From Paenibacillus oryzisoli (GTDB lineage Bacteria; Bacillota; Bacilli; Paenibacillales; NBRC-103111): a DNA stretch of 34,906 nt. The translations under genes and the position numbers were made by a program. Below the pieces are notes generated by a model, which saw only the letters and a program-made list of their open reading frames with translations, was not told the DNA's origin and searched no databases. Where the stretch lies: positions 1 through 34,906 of the forward strand of contig NZ_LYPB01000034.1 of assembly GCF_001653565.1 (NCBI RefSeq), in the 5' to 3' direction. Positions within the stretch are counted from its first letter, which is position 1, and every line of letters starts with the position of its first letter. Below, one piece after another: positions 14,407-22,795 of this stretch.

Positions 14407-15381
14407 ATGAAATCCCTTTTTACTCGTATTAGCTTTATCGCACTGATCAGCGTTTTTGCACTAAGCCTCGCTGCTTGTGGCAAAGCGACGAATACCGAAT
14501 CAGCTGCAACAACGACATCCGTTGCCGCTAGCCCTACTCCCGCTGCCAAAGCGGATGGCAAAATAACCGTTCAAGATGCAGTAGGTACTGTTGAATTACC
14601 GAAGAAGCCCGAACGTATCGTAGCCATGGAATTCGGCTTTACAGATATCCTTGTTTCGCTTGGCGTACAGCCGATTGGTGTTGCGGACGATAGCTCCCCA
14701 GATCTTTTGATGGACTCCGTAAAAGCTCTGCTGAAAACTTACACGTCCGTCGGTTCACGTTACGAGCCTAATATCGAACTTATTTCTTCCCTTAAACCCG
14801 ATCTGATTATCGTGGATATTAATAAGCATAAAGCTGCGATTCCACAGCTCAAAGGTATTGCACCTGTCCTTGTATTGGATGACTTCCAAGCGGACTACAA
14901 CCAAATGCTGAAGAACGTAGGCATTATCGCGCAAGCTGTTGGTAAAGTGGAAGAAGGCAAAAAGCGCCTCGCTGAGCACCAAACGAAAGTTGAAGCGATG
15001 AAAAAGAAACTTGCCGCATCGAACCTTAGCGTTCTGCCAGCGGTTGTGAACCCTAAAGGCTTCTTCGCACACTCGGATCATGCCTACAGCGGCTCCTTCC
15101 TCTCTATGCTTGGGTACAATGATCCTGTGAAAAATGCGACAGCTTATCCACAAATTACCCTGGAACAATTGGTTGAAGCGAACCCCAAAGTCCTGTTCTT
15201 GATGCCAACTGAGAAAGTAACCATCGTGCAAGAATGGGAGAAGAATCCGCTGTGGCAGAAAATTGATGCTGTAGCTAACAAAAAAGTATTCACTGTTGAG
15301 CGACGTGACTGGTCCTTATCCCGCGGGATGATCGGGTCGGAGAAAATCCTCGACGATATCGTGAAGAATCTGGGGCAGTAG
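14407..15381 (+). CDS. Iron(III)-siderophore/citrate ABC transporter binding lipoprotein
   Basis: A 324-residue FecB/YfmC-type binding protein. ATG 14407 has GGAGG 9 nt upstream; a TTG further up at 14386 is less likely. A lipoprotein signal ends in LAAC (cysteine about residue 21), followed by a Ser/Thr/Ala linker. The periplasmic-binding fold begins ITVQDAVGTVELPKKPERIVAMEFGF, with SLKPDLIIVD in the first lobe and a long connecting helix region KVEEGKKRLAEHQTKVEAM, typical of class III binding proteins. It would be tethered outside the membrane and deliver ferric chelate to the two permeases encoded next. The exact ligand cannot be told from sequence. Confidence 0.9.
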   Translation: MKSLFTRISFIALISVFALSLAACGKATNTESAATTTSVAASPTPAAKADGKITVQDAVGTVELPKKPERIVAMEFGFTDILVSLGVQPIGVADDSSPDLLMDSVKALLKTYTSVGSRYEPNIELISSLKPDLIIVDINKHKAAIPQLKGIAPVLVLDDFQADYNQMLKNVGIIAQAVGKVEEGKKRLAEHQTKVEAMKKKLAASNLSVLPAVVNPKGFFAHSDHAYSGSFLSMLGYNDPVKNATAYPQITLEQLVEANPKVLFLMPTEKVTIVQEWEKNPLWQKIDAVANKKVFTVERRDWSLSRGMIGSEKILDDIVKNLGQ

Positions 15382-15385
15382 TTCG

Positions 15386-16405
15386 ATGAACCAACCCATA
15401 AACCTTGAGAAGCAGAGCCGTAAATGGCCTCTGCTCTTCCTATTTTCTGCGAGTCTGCTAGCTATCTTAATTGGGATTGTTTCTAGTTTAAAATGGGGCC
15501 AATCCCCCGTGTCCTGGCACACGTTGTACGAAGCTGTGACCTATCAAGGCAGCGATAAGGCTCACCTCTATGTCCAAACGCTGCGCTTACCGCGCGCCAT
15601 CATGGCTTGCATCGTCGGGATGCAGCTTGGACTCGCTGGGTTACTCACCCAGCTCACGACCAAGAACCCGCTGGCTTCCCCTCACATTTTCGGCATCAAT
15701 GCGGGAGGTGCTTTAGCGGTCGTCGTTGGACTTGTGTTTCTGCCTCATTTCGGCAACATGGGGTTGATTGCTTTCGCTTTTGTTGGCGCAGCACTTGGTG
15801 CTCTGTTAGTGTGGTCACTTGCAGGTACAGGAAGCAAACAGTACGTCTATATTGCGCTTGCTGGCATTACGATTCACTTCCTCTTGTCTTCGCTAACGGA
15901 AGGGGTCATCATTATGAATCAACATGCAACGGACAGCATGATTTTCTGGCTAGTCGGCTCTTTAAGTCAAGCCGCTTGGACCGAGGTCCGCGTGATTCTC
16001 CCGTTTTTTATAGGAGGGATGCTGCTGTTTGCATTCATGCTCCCTTCATTTAAATTGCTGCTTGTCGACGATGAAATTGCGACAGGGCTTGGCGGGCGCA
16101 TCACGTTCGTACGCGGCATCAGTGTGCTGCTCGTCATTGTACTTGCCGGCTCCGCAGTAGCGTTATGCGGTCCGATTGGCTTCGTCTGCCTGATCGTGCC
16201 GCATATTGCGCGCGCATTAGCTGGTACGAACTTGGTCGTTCTCGGTCCATTAACGGCTTTACTCGGTGGTATTCTTCTACTGTATGCCGATTTTCTTAGC
16301 CGATTTATTGCCTTTCCATTCGAGTCACCTGTTGGGATCGTTACTTCATTAATCGGCGCACCGTTCTTCATTTACCTAGCGTTGAAGCAACGGAGGGCTC
16401 GATGA
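15386..16405 (+). CDS. FecCD family iron-siderophore permease, first subunit
   Basis: A 339-residue BtuC/FecCD-type permease with about ten membrane helices. Family signatures include LRLPRAIMACIVGMQLGLAG, TKNPLASPHIFGINAGGALAVV and the C-terminal GPIGFVCLIVPHIARAL that forms the ATPase-coupling region. It starts 4 nt after the binding-protein stop, with only a weak ribosome binding site (GGGG inside the end of the previous gene), so translation is probably coupled. It would form a heterodimer with the next gene's product. Confidence 0.92.
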   Translation: MNQPINLEKQSRKWPLLFLFSASLLAILIGIVSSLKWGQSPVSWHTLYEAVTYQGSDKAHLYVQTLRLPRAIMACIVGMQLGLAGLLTQLTTKNPLASPHIFGINAGGALAVVVGLVFLPHFGNMGLIAFAFVGAALGALLVWSLAGTGSKQYVYIALAGITIHFLLSSLTEGVIIMNQHATDSMIFWLVGSLSQAAWTEVRVILPFFIGGMLLFAFMLPSFKLLLVDDEIATGLGGRITFVRGISVLLVIVLAGSAVALCGPIGFVCLIVPHIARALAGTNLVVLGPLTALLGGILLLYADFLSRFIAFPFESPVGIVTSLIGAPFFIYLALKQRRAR

Positions 16406-17406
16406 TGGCCCTAAAAACCTTTAAACCATGGCGGATCCCTGTTATTTCGTTGATCATTGCTTTCTTGCTGATGATCGTCTTAGCAATCATCTATGCGCAT
16501 GTCGGCGCGGTTCGTATACCTTATCGCGATGTGTGGGCAGCTGTGACGGATGCGAAGCATCCTTCGTATTTCATCGTGCACCAACTGCGCTTACCTCGTA
16601 TACTGGTTGCGATATTGGCGGGCTTCGGACTAGCTGTTGGCGGCGCTATTCTCCAAAGCGTCATTCGGAATCCTTTGGCGAGCCCCGATGTGATCGGAAT
16701 TACCAAAGGGGCAGGCTTTATGGCCGCTGGGGTCATTTTCTTGTTCCCTAAGCTGCCCAGCTATTATTTACCGATTGCCGCTTTCATCGGTGCCTTCGCG
16801 GCTTTCCTTCTTCTGCTGCTACTGAGCCGCCGTCTAAGCCTTCGGCCCTCCCATCTTGCCCTAGTGGGCATTGCGATTGGGGCGATCTTTCAGGCTGGCA
16901 TCCAGTATCTGATTGTCCGCCATCCCAGTGACATTAATGCGGCGCTGCTTTGGCTCTCCGGCAGTCTGTGGAACCGCAGCTGGAACAACGTGTACAGCTT
17001 GCTGCCATGGATCGCCGTGCTAGTGCCCATCGTATGGGCAAACTTCGCCAAGCTGAACGTGTTTCAGCTTGGCGATGAGATGACCGCCGCGCTCGGCGTA
17101 CGGATCGGGCGGCAGCGCTTCTGGCTGCTGCTGCTCGCAGTAGCTCTAGCCGGCATCTCCGTGTCGGCTGTCGGGGCGATCGGCTTCATCGGCCTGATCG
17201 CTCCCCATATTGCGCGGAGCCTCATCGGCGGCCGGCACCAGTGGTTGATCCCTCTCGCCGCCTTGATCGGCGCGGATCTCATGCTGCTCGGCGACTTAGT
17301 CGGCCGCGTCATCATTCTCCCACGGGAGGTCCCCGTGGGGATCATGACGGCGGTCATCGGGACGCCGTACTTCATATATTTACTGCGCCGCGAGCGGCGG
17401 CGGTAG
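16402..17406 (+). CDS. FecCD family iron-siderophore permease, second subunit
   Basis: A 334-residue partner permease. Its ATG overlaps the stop of the first permease by 4 nt (ATGA), the classic sign of coupled translation. Signatures are LRLPRILVAILAGFGLAVGGAIL, RNPLASPDVIGITKGAGF and GAIGFIGLIAPHIARSL, with about ten hydrophobic segments. No ATP-binding subunit gene follows: after the stop there is only a hairpin and repeat-rich DNA. The system must therefore borrow an ATPase encoded elsewhere, as several Bacillus siderophore importers do. Confidence 0.92.
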   Translation: MMALKTFKPWRIPVISLIIAFLLMIVLAIIYAHVGAVRIPYRDVWAAVTDAKHPSYFIVHQLRLPRILVAILAGFGLAVGGAILQSVIRNPLASPDVIGITKGAGFMAAGVIFLFPKLPSYYLPIAAFIGAFAAFLLLLLLSRRLSLRPSHLALVGIAIGAIFQAGIQYLIVRHPSDINAALLWLSGSLWNRSWNNVYSLLPWIAVLVPIVWANFAKLNVFQLGDEMTAALGVRIGRQRFWLLLLAVALAGISVSAVGAIGFIGLIAPHIARSLIGGRHQWLIPLAALIGADLMLLGDLVGRVIILPREVPVGIMTAVIGTPYFIYLLRRERRR

Positions 17407-17486
17407 GATACTTAACTAACTCCTATAACTAACATTGATCGATTTGCGCTTCTTAAGCTCCTATGGTATCAAACTAGCTAATCTTG

Positions 17487-17514
17487 AAGAGGCAATCACG
17501 TCGATTGCCTCTCT
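17487..17514 (+). terminator. Probable terminator of the siderophore operon
   Basis: AGAGGCAATC (17488-17497) pairs perfectly with GATTGCCTCT (17503-17512), loop ACGTC. The T tract after it is short (CTTCGATT), so strength is uncertain. It lies 80 nt after the second permease. Confidence 0.6.
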
Positions 17515-17578
17515 TCGATTGCGGTGGATTCGGACTCGGGCGACAGAGTGCCTGTGCATAAGTACCTTTCCCAGGCAT

Positions 17579-17763
17579 TACCTGTATAAACTACAGTTAA
17601 TTCCCCTGATTTCGCTAGTTTCAGACGAATAACTGGAAAACATCCAGCTAATTCCTTGCGGTTCTTGGAAATCAGGCTAAAACCTGAGAATTAACTGTAG
17701 GAAATACATCTAAACCTTCAAATGCGTGAAATAGCGCTCTTTTAACTGGAAAAAATCTAGTTA
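17579..17763. repeat. Four-palindrome intergenic element, copy 3
   Basis: Four 21-bp TA-N17-TA units start at 17579, 17630, 17692 and 17743 (spacing 51, 62, 51). Left arms are TACCTGT, TAACTGG, TAACTGT and TAACTGG; right arms end CAGTTA, CAGCTA, CATCTA and TAGTTA. A GGTG/TGCTGG low-complexity tract begins right after the last unit. Confidence 0.85.
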
Positions 17764-17940
17764 TTCCTGTGGTGTGGTGATTGGTTGGTGCTGGTGGTAC
17801 TGGTAATGCTGGTGGTGATGCTGGTATTGCTGGGCGGTGATTAGTGATGCTTGGCGGAGCTTAGCGCTGCTTAGTGATGCTTGGTGCTGATTGGGTGGTT
17901 CTTAGCGCTGCATAGTGGTGTTAAGTCGTGCTCGACAGTT
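17764..17940. repeat. GGTGNTG-type low-complexity tract
   Basis: About 170 nt dominated by GGTG, TGCTGG and GATGCTTGG words in irregular tandem, with recurring TTAGCGCTGC and TTAGTGATGCTTGG. It starts where repeat copy 3 ends. It has no coding signal and no complementary hairpin arm. Confidence 0.7.
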
Positions 17941-18004
17941 ATTGGGTGGATGATTTGAGTTTGAGGAAGCCATGGTCTAGTCAACGGTCCACGCATTATG
18001 TTTA

Positions 18005-18041
18005 AAGATCGGAAGCTCCTTTACTGAGTGCATCCGATCTT
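18005..18041. other. Hairpin upstream of the crystallin-like gene
   Basis: AAGATCGGA (18005-18013) pairs with TCCGATCTT (18033-18041) across a 19-nt loop. It lies 95 nt before the next start codon. There is no T run, so it may be a leader structure or an old terminator. Confidence 0.4.
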
Positions 18042-18135
18042 CTATTCATGCCCGGGTTTTGTATGCATCGGTTTACGTCCAAGCAACCCCTTGCCTGTCC
18101 ACATATCGTAGACAGTGAAAGGAGGTTGAGCGCCA

Positions 18136-18501
18136 ATGCCAGTCTATGCCAAACCCATTTATCCCCGCTTAACGGTTTACAGCGAGAAGTATTATCAGGG
18201 CGGTAGCGCAATCCTAAGCGGCAACATCGGCATTCCTAACTTCGATCTGCCACTGGGTGGGATGGAGAGCCTTCGCTTCTTCTCGACGAACCCCAACTCG
18301 ACGCTCGTTCTCTTCAGCCTCACGCGATTCAGGGGGGATTTCCGAGTCTTCCACGGTGTTAGGAACGTCAGTGACTTCGATAACATCATTAACGGCAACG
18401 ATGCGAATTCGTTGATCTCCACGAACAAGTACCTGACGCTAAGACAGATTCGCGCTATTCGTGACAGTGGTCGGCTGCCTAGCGGTTACCGCAGAATCTA
18501 A
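18136..18501 (+). CDS. Small beta/gamma-crystallin-like protein
   Basis: A 121-residue protein with a strong AAAGGAGG ribosome binding site 10 nt before ATG 18136 and its own terminator. No signal peptide or membrane segment is evident. Two stretches fit the first strand pair of a beta/gamma-crystallin Greek key (aromatic, four or five residues, aromatic-x-Gly): VYSEKYYQG (Y15, Y20, G22) and LFSLTRFRG (F60, F65, G67). They are about 45 residues apart, as expected for two motifs of one domain. The C-terminus is helical and basic (LTLRQIRAIRDSG). Microbial crystallin domains often bind calcium, but the calcium-site residues are not clear here. The gene stands alone, flanked by repeat copies 3 and 4. 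The fold assignment is inference from motifs. Confidence 0.7.
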   Translation: MPVYAKPIYPRLTVYSEKYYQGGSAILSGNIGIPNFDLPLGGMESLRFFSTNPNSTLVLFSLTRFRGDFRVFHGVRNVSDFDNIINGNDANSLISTNKYLTLRQIRAIRDSGRLPSGYRRI

Positions 18502-18510
18502 CATCAATGA

Positions 18511-18559
18511 AAAACGCGGCAAGCTTGGACACTATCGTCCGTTGCTTACCGCGTTTTTT
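18511..18559 (+). terminator. Rho-independent terminator
   Basis: AAAACGCGGCAAGC (18511-18524) pairs with GCTTACCGCGTTTT (one mismatch), with an inner GGAC/GTCC stem, ending in a six-T run. It terminates the crystallin-like gene. Confidence 0.9.
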
Positions 18560-18604
18560 AGTTGCTTCCTTTGGCGTTCCCAGACTGGGCAGCTTTGAGT
18601 AGAT

Positions 18605-18789
18605 TAACTGGATTTTCTACATCTATTTCCGGGTAAAACTAGCATTTGGGGAGTTTAACTGGATTTTCTACATCTAATTTTGCTCGAAATGTCCCATAGG
18701 ATGAAATTTGCTTGAAATAACGGGAGAAAATCCAGTTATTTGGTAAAACTCCTCGATTTCGCCTAAATTAGCTGCAGAAAATACAGTTA
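18605..18789. repeat. Four-palindrome intergenic element, copy 4
   Basis: Four 21-bp TA-N17-TA units start at 18605, 18656, 18718 and 18769 (spacing 51, 62, 51). Units 1 and 2 are identical across the core (TAACTGGATTTTCTACATCTA is shared), which suggests local homogenisation. Both combine a TAACTG left arm with a CATCTA right arm, so they are not perfect hairpins. Units 3 and 4 have CAGTTA right arms. It lies between convergent genes. Confidence 0.85.
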
Positions 18790-18908
18790 TTCACTCACTT
18801 GCCCAGGATGCCCTATGGATAGCACCTATACTAGGCAATAAGAAGTAAGCTTCGCTTACCCTTAACCCGTAACCTATACCATTCTGGTTTCAATTGTGGA
18901 CTACCAAG

Positions 18909-21900
18909 CTAGATCATGCCTCGCAGGCGATCCGCAATGACGCGCATCATGCTGCGCAGCACATCGATGTTCTGGAAGCAGAAGCTCAGCACGAGGTCAC
19001 GATGCAGCTGAAGCAGCACGGTTGGTTCCTTCGCTGTGCAATCCGCTGAACGCGGGCCGCTGTCGATGATGGCCATTTCGCCGAAGAATGCGCCCTCGCC
19101 TAACAGCGCGTACTCCTCGCTGCCACGGTGAACGCGGATACTTCCCTCGATGATGCCATACATCGTATCTCCGAAGTCTCCTGCACGGCAGATTGCTTCG
19201 CCAGGCTCGTAGGCAGCTTCTTCGACCATTTGGGCTAACCACATGAAGTCACTCGGGCCCAAATGGGCAAAAAGGTCAATCTTCTGCAAGACGAGGACCC
19301 GGCGTAAAATTACTTCATCCCTCGTCAATTCCGTCGCCGCCTGCGGCTCCTGCAATACCGTTACGGCAGCCTCCGCCTGAGCTGCTTCATTCCCTTCTTC
19401 TCCTTGCCCTTGCCCTTGCCCCTGCCCCTGCCCTTGTCCTTGCTCTTGCCCTGGCCCTGGCCCTGGCCCTTGCTCTTGCCCTGGCCCTGGCCCTTGCTCT
19501 TGCTCTTGCCCCTCCGCCAAAGCTTGTCCCTGATCCTCCATCAGCTCTTCGCCTTGCTCCGCCACGGAAGCTTGCCCTTGCCCTTTCCCCTGACCCCGCG
19601 CAAGCTCCGAACGCAGTCTGCGCGAAAGCAGCTTCATCATTTCAACAGCAATGCTCGTCTGATCAAACATCATATCGTAGAACACAGACGAGTCCAGACG
19701 CCACAGCACCATGTTTTCTTCCGCTTTGATCGTTGCAGTACGTGCACTGTTCGTCAGAATCGCCATCTCACCGAAACAATCACCGAGATTCAACTCGCCG
19801 AGGAGCTGCTTATTGCGATATATGCCCGCTCTGCCTTCATCTACGAGCATAAGGGAATCGCCTGGGTCGCCTTCTCTAATGATTGTATTGCCTTGCTCGA
19901 CGTCTAATTTATGCAAGCGCTTGGCAATAACAGATAAGTCTCTGCTCGTAAGACCTTGAAATAACGAAACACGACGAAGCAATTGTACCCGATGCATGAG
20001 ATCTGCAAGCTCAACGTTCACCACCACTTCTGACGACTTTCGCAGAGTATGGTACTGGATCGTTTGAGTCAGCCATTCATCACCTTGCTCAGCTAGCCAG
20101 CTCAAATGCAGATTTAGTTCCACCTTGCTTGCGGCTACCTTGGACAGTTTGCGGGAACCGGCCATAAACTTGGCCATCTCTGTACGCAATGTTCCTTGAA
20201 GTGTCTGATCAATAACCTCTTCGGCATTGGCTTGCTGACGCGAGTCCCCTTCCGACCAGTCCAGATACACGGCCTGCATGGTTTGACCATCTTTTAGAAG
20301 CGCCAATAGTAGAAACACACGCCGAGTAATGGCTGTCCGAATTTCACCGATCATCTTCTCTACTTCTGTATACTCATCTACGCCAACAACGCAGCCACCA
20401 TGCTCAGCGAATTGCGCATAAAGCGCAAGCTCCTGAAAGATATACGCCTCCACTTTACGGCTATCTGGTTGAGGCAAGTGCTTATTCATGCGTTGCAATG
20501 ACTCTAGGATACGGTCACGCAAGGCGTATGGCGCCTTCTCATAGCAAGCAAACAACATGTCCATCGATTGTTGTGTCCCGATACGCTCAAACACAGCAGG
20601 CAAATACAAGCTAATTTCCTGTTGTTCCAAGTAAGGTGCCAGCTGTGGCAGCACATCATCTTCGTCGTATGCCGCGAGTGCGTCTATGGCATAGCGCCGG
20701 GTTTTGCTATCTTTGAGCATGCCAATAATCGGTACAAGTAATGGAGGCACGTGCAGGATTGCCGCAGACTCCAAGGCCCGAATTCGAACCAATGGAGAGT
20801 TATCCTGCAAAAGGGAGATGAGCGGCTTGTAGAAGTTTTTCACCCGAATTTGTCCGAATAACGCGGCCATGGCGATCCGTTCCTCTTCGTGCCCGCTCTC
20901 CATCATCTCTTTCAGCTTCCCAACCGCACGGAACATGCCTTCAATACTATAATATTTGACTAGACCAGCAATCGTTGCTGCTTGAACTTCGACAGATGCG
21001 TCTTCCAAATGCACAGTAATCTCATCAACGTAATCTTCTTCCGCATAAGCGGAAAGGGCAATAATCGCCCTGGCTCTAACTTGTACATGCTCAGATCCGA
21101 TCAGTTCCTGCAAAACAGGCTCAAAACCTTCTGGCACCTTCATCTCCACATACGCCAATGCCTCTAAGCGAACTTCGGGTATGGGATGACGCAATAAACC
21201 GTCCAAATGCGGCGTTAGATCAAATGAACTTGTCTCCTTCAAAAGGCCAAAAGCATACAGCGCTTGCCCCTTGTCCGCACCATTCAACGCATCGATCAAG
21301 ATTTGCCGAGTCACGGAATCCATCAGATTCAGCTCAACCTTTTGCAGGTCGTCGCCACCTGTCTTCAGATTAGACAGAAGCGTCGTTAAGTACGCTTTCT
21401 TTACCTTGATGCCTGCAAAAATTCCCACAACGAGCAAAACCAACACAATATAGCTCAGCTTCTCAGGGGCTACGAATCGTGTAACAAGGAGAAGGCAGAT
21501 AGCCGCAAGTCCTTTGGCACCGTTACGAACTATCCCGTCCAAGAAACCTTTCGCTTTATTCCGCCATTCGGGAGGAACGGGGAACATCACTAATTGGCTC
21601 ACGGAAGAGTAGATCGTGTCCCCAACGACTTTATCGCTTCCTTTGACTACAACCGCCATAGCAAGAACAGGCAATACCAGAATCCCGAGACTTCCCGCGA
21701 AGAGCGCGATCGGGAAAATTAACAGCGCAGTCATCACACCGAACCTTGTAATCACTCGCCCTGACACGAATAATTGTACACAGAGGGCAATCAATCCCGA
21801 GAAACCATAGAAGCTTCCCATGAAGCCGGCTAATGCTTCGTTTTGCAAGGTGCCACGCAGGATGACTTTGAATTGATAGTCTATGAGGGTTAGCGACACG

Positions 21901-22658
21901 ACGAGTGCAGCCGCTAGAATGGCGACATACTTGAGATGCGGTACGTTCGCAAAAAGTCCCCCTTTGGGCTGGACGGATGACGACTTCGATGAGGTTTTAC
22001 GTGCCTGTGCTGCCTTCGAATCCCCCTGATCTTTGGTCATGCCCAAGACAACAAACACAGCGACAAGACCGAGTAATTGCAGACCTGCATACACATAGAT
22101 TAAATTCGCCGTTCCAACAAGTGGAACTAGCACTTTCAGCCCGAAACCGCTCAGAATCCCACCCGTAATCCCGCCGCTGCCTACGAGACCGATCATCTGC
22201 TTCGCCTTCCGCTGGTCCATAACCGATGTTGCGAACTGCCAGAAGCAGACGATCATTAGGAAATTGAACACATCATATCCGATGTAGATGACAGGAAACA
22301 CCCAGCGCAGCTCGAGCCCTACGCCGAATCTAGAGATCAGCACGAAAGTTGAGATCAGCGGAATCATCAGCTTAAGGAGCGTTTCTAAGCGTACTTTAGG
22401 CGAGAACCGCTGGAACACGATACCCGCCGTAATCATGACGAGTGCCTGCGGCAGGTACATCAAGGACAAGTAGGAATTGTCGAACCGACTCAAGAAGAGT
22501 GTATCTGCCGCCGTTCGTCCGATGGTTGATGCTGAAACTACGAAGAATAAATAGGCAAATAACAGAAATACCTTTCTGTATTCCTTCTTATCCTCTGTTA
22601 TTTTATCCAAGAAGGAACGATAGGTCTTACTAATCGAGCTACTCACACGACACCTCAT
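18909..22658 (-). CDS. ATP/ADP-carrier-like membrane protein with HEAT repeats and two cNMP-binding domains
   Basis: A 1249-residue multidomain protein. Residues 1-430 form about twelve membrane helices like the Npt1/Tlc nucleotide transporter and MFS fold. About 440-780 is a run of HEAT-like helical pairs (for example HPIPEVRLEALAYVE, NSPLVRIRALESAAI). About 900-1007 is a first cyclic-nucleotide-binding domain (LFQGLTSRDLSVIAKRL, GDSLMLVDEGRAGIY, GDCFGEMAILTNSARTATIKA). About 1023-1097 is a Gln/Gly/Pro/Glu linker. About 1115-1247 is a second such domain (LFAHLGPSDF, GDTMYGIIEGSI, GAFFGEMAIIDSGPRSA). The phosphate-binding cassettes are FGEMAIL-7-RTATI and FGEMAII-5-RSADC; the first fits the consensus better. 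Start uncertain: GTG 22646 has GAGGTG just upstream. The transported substrate is unknown; a ligand-gated transporter or membrane sensor is inference. Confidence 0.85.
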   Translation of the reverse strand: MRCRVSSSISKTYRSFLDKITEDKKEYRKVFLLFAYLFFVVSASTIGRTAADTLFLSRFDNSYLSLMYLPQALVMITAGIVFQRFSPKVRLETLLKLMIPLISTFVLISRFGVGLELRWVFPVIYIGYDVFNFLMIVCFWQFATSVMDQRKAKQMIGLVGSGGITGGILSGFGLKVLVPLVGTANLIYVYAGLQLLGLVAVFVVLGMTKDQGDSKAAQARKTSSKSSSVQPKGGLFANVPHLKYVAILAAALVVSLTLIDYQFKVILRGTLQNEALAGFMGSFYGFSGLIALCVQLFVSGRVITRFGVMTALLIFPIALFAGSLGILVLPVLAMAVVVKGSDKVVGDTIYSSVSQLVMFPVPPEWRNKAKGFLDGIVRNGAKGLAAICLLLVTRFVAPEKLSYIVLVLLVVGIFAGIKVKKAYLTTLLSNLKTGGDDLQKVELNLMDSVTRQILIDALNGADKGQALYAFGLLKETSSFDLTPHLDGLLRHPIPEVRLEALAYVEMKVPEGFEPVLQELIGSEHVQVRARAIIALSAYAEEDYVDEITVHLEDASVEVQAATIAGLVKYYSIEGMFRAVGKLKEMMESGHEEERIAMAALFGQIRVKNFYKPLISLLQDNSPLVRIRALESAAILHVPPLLVPIIGMLKDSKTRRYAIDALAAYDEDDVLPQLAPYLEQQEISLYLPAVFERIGTQQSMDMLFACYEKAPYALRDRILESLQRMNKHLPQPDSRKVEAYIFQELALYAQFAEHGGCVVGVDEYTEVEKMIGEIRTAITRRVFLLLALLKDGQTMQAVYLDWSEGDSRQQANAEEVIDQTLQGTLRTEMAKFMAGSRKLSKVAASKVELNLHLSWLAEQGDEWLTQTIQYHTLRKSSEVVVNVELADLMHRVQLLRRVSLFQGLTSRDLSVIAKRLHKLDVEQGNTIIREGDPGDSLMLVDEGRAGIYRNKQLLGELNLGDCFGEMAILTNSARTATIKAEENMVLWRLDSSVFYDMMFDQTSIAVEMMKLLSRRLRSELARGQGKGQGQASVAEQGEELMEDQGQALAEGQEQEQGPGPGQEQGPGPGPGQEQGQGQGQGQGQGQGEEGNEAAQAEAAVTVLQEPQAATELTRDEVILRRVLVLQKIDLFAHLGPSDFMWLAQMVEEAAYEPGEAICRAGDFGDTMYGIIEGSIRVHRGSEEYALLGEGAFFGEMAIIDSGPRSADCTAKEPTVLLQLHRDLVLSFCFQNIDVLRSMMRVIADRLRGMI
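19402..19512 (-). repeat. Hexamer repeat tract coding a Gln/Gly/Pro linker
   Basis: On the plus strand this is an imperfect run of CCTTGC/CCCTGC/CCCTGG/CTCTTG hexamers. It encodes alternating GQ, GP and EQ dipeptides between the two cNMP-binding domains of the large membrane protein. The unit is a multiple of three, so gain or loss by slippage keeps the frame and only changes linker length. Confidence 0.85.
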
Positions 22659-22752
22659 TCTAATATTAAACGATCCTACTTCTTCCCTAAAATTGTACCA
22701 GAAGTCCTAGGAAAAAATAACTACTTTTTCAACAGAATGACGCAGGTAAACA

Positions 22753-22783
22753 CAAAAAAAGACAACATCCGCGGATGCGTCTT
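22753..22783 (-). terminator. Rho-independent terminator of the DUF6526 gene
   Basis: On the minus strand AAGACGCATCC pairs with GGATGTTGTCTT (one bulge), followed by seven T residues. It lies 13 nt past the stop at 22796. Confidence 0.8.
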
Positions 22784-22795
22784 CTTCACATGATC

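Noticed and set aside
17435..17632. Small open frame (65 codons) after the siderophore permeases
   Set aside because: It overlaps the probable terminator hairpin and the first unit of repeat copy 3 and has no ribosome binding site or family resemblance.
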